Part shown: piece by piece, positions 5,068 through 5,614 of the stretch
How the letters are laid out: every line of letters starts with the position of its first letter
Position numbering within the stretch: position 1 is the stretch's first letter
Source of the DNA: Candidatus Obscuribacterales bacterium
GTDB lineage: Bacteria; Cyanobacteriota; Vampirovibrionia; Obscuribacterales; Obscuribacteraceae
Direction of reading: 5' to 3'
Assembly (NCBI GenBank): GCA_021732245.1
Contig: JAKFVJ010000039.1
Location: 1 to 5,614 of the forward strand
DNA length: 5,614 bases
Notes under the pieces: generated by a model
Seen by the model: the letters and a program-made list of their open reading frames with translations, nothing else
Database searches by the model: none
Told to the model about the DNA's origin: nothing
Program-made: the position numbers and the translations under genes

Positions 5068-5614
5068 TTCCCGCCAGTCGGTGTCTGACTGATTAGCTTG
5101 CGAGATTTGTCCAAATGGGATGACTGTTTTGGCTGCTGATTTTCATTCTCTGATTCCAGCAACTGATCACGCAACTTGTCGATTGACTCGTTAAGCGCCG
5201 GTTTGTTGAACACAATACGAATGCCGCCAAACAGACGAAAGTCAAAGCCGGACAACCCTGGCGCTCCATGAGCGCCCCAGTTCCAGACCGGTTCTGCTCT
5301 GATAAAAGCCATGACTCCTGGGACTTTCTTGCTCACCGGTCTGGATAATTCAAAGTCGCTTATCATAAGTTGATTACTTATTGGCGGAATAGCGTTTTTA
5401 TTCCTGAAGTTGGTTACATACGTGTGTGTCGCAATGAAATTCCACTGTCCGCGACGCAATAAACAACCAATGGTGTAGAAAGGATCAATTTCACGATTCG
5501 GTCCACAGAAATATTCTCTTCCGCGCATTTGCAAAAGTGTGCTGGCAAATAGAATCATCTTCGGATTTACTATGTGCGTGAAATTCAGAGAGGGAATTAG
5601 GTCAGCCTGATGCA
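5064..5614 (-). CDS. C-terminal part of a probable outer-membrane beta-barrel-like protein (5' end outside window)
   Basis: The frame stays open to the right edge, giving 182 visible residues; the ATG at 5558 is internal to the open frame, so the true start is probably outside. The sequence is a series of alternating polar/hydrophobic stretches, 'HIVNPKMILFASTLLQM', 'FYTIGCLLRRGQWNFIATHT', 'QLMISDFELS', 'GVMAFIRAEPVWNW' and 'FDFRLFGGIRIVFNKPAL', which resemble consecutive transmembrane or solvent-exposed beta strands. A polar helical tail follows, with 'NESIDKLRDQLLESENENQQ', Lys/Ser-rich to the stop. Bacterial outer-membrane barrels normally end on an aromatic residue, whereas here about 45 residues trail the last strand, so another beta-rich fold is possible. 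Facing an exported basic protein is at least consistent with an envelope role. No family name can be given. Confidence 0.6.
   Translation of the reverse strand, partial: HQADLIPSLNFTHIVNPKMILFASTLLQMRGREYFCGPNREIDPFYTIGCLLRRGQWNFIATHTYVTNFRNKNAIPPISNQLMISDFELSRPVSKKVPGVMAFIRAEPVWNWGAHGAPGLSGFDFRLFGGIRIVFNKPALNESIDKLRDQLLESENENQQPKQSSHLDKSRKLISQTPTGGN

Overview
The window is a 5.6-kb piece of a bacterial chromosome with eight genes and a ninth at the right edge. Both edge genes are cut. The mix suggests a Gram-negative-type cell envelope: two proteins with Sec signal peptides and a fragment with beta-barrel-like strands. A short orphan RHS/YD-type protein with 'DG..I.Y..DG' and 'YSYDNQGHLTSLKGADG' wording recalls the Obscuribacterales (Melainabacteria/Vampirovibrionia, non-photosynthetic relatives of cyanobacteria). 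That assignment comes from protein style only and is a weak inference.

Layout. Positions 2-562 (+) hold the C-terminal half of PreA, the iron-sulfur/FMN subunit of NAD-dependent dihydropyrimidine dehydrogenase. Facing it and overlapping by 7 bases is a RimJ/RimL-type GNAT acetyltransferase (556-1098, -). A 250-bp intergenic stretch follows, with a 61-nt interrupted inverted repeat and two GGTGCCA boxes 21 bp apart. These lie upstream of a two-gene cassette (1353-2074, +) that I read as a divergent HicA/HicB toxin-antitoxin pair. The HicA-like protein contains no histidine, although the canonical catalytic residue is His. The HicB-like partner adds a ribbon-helix-helix domain and a C-terminal leucine-heptad coiled coil.

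Converging on hicB after 11 bp is a 447-aa RHS/YD-repeat-like protein with an Ala/Gln-rich coiled coil (2086-3429, -). Upstream of it on the same strand is a second, unrelated GNAT protein (3552-4031, -). Divergent from that GNAT, after a gap holding a TTACA-CAA-TGTAA palindrome, are two exported proteins: a TPR protein (4147-4701, +) and a very small Arg/Tyr/His/Trp-rich basic protein (4792-5067, +). A stem-loop lies between these two, followed by a second hairpin that buries the whole Shine-Dalgarno of the basic protein. The last gene (5064-5614, -) runs off the right edge. It ends in beta-barrel-like strands, and its stop codon interlocks with that of the basic protein.

The genes do not form one pathway. 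Only hicA-hicB is clearly a functional pair. The secreted TPR and basic proteins may be co-transcribed. The rest looks like a mosaic of single genes in alternating orientation, packed so that each of the three convergent pairs overlaps or nearly touches. The most interesting items are the histidine-less HicA-like/HicB-RHH cassette with its putative operator, and the SD-sequestering hairpin.
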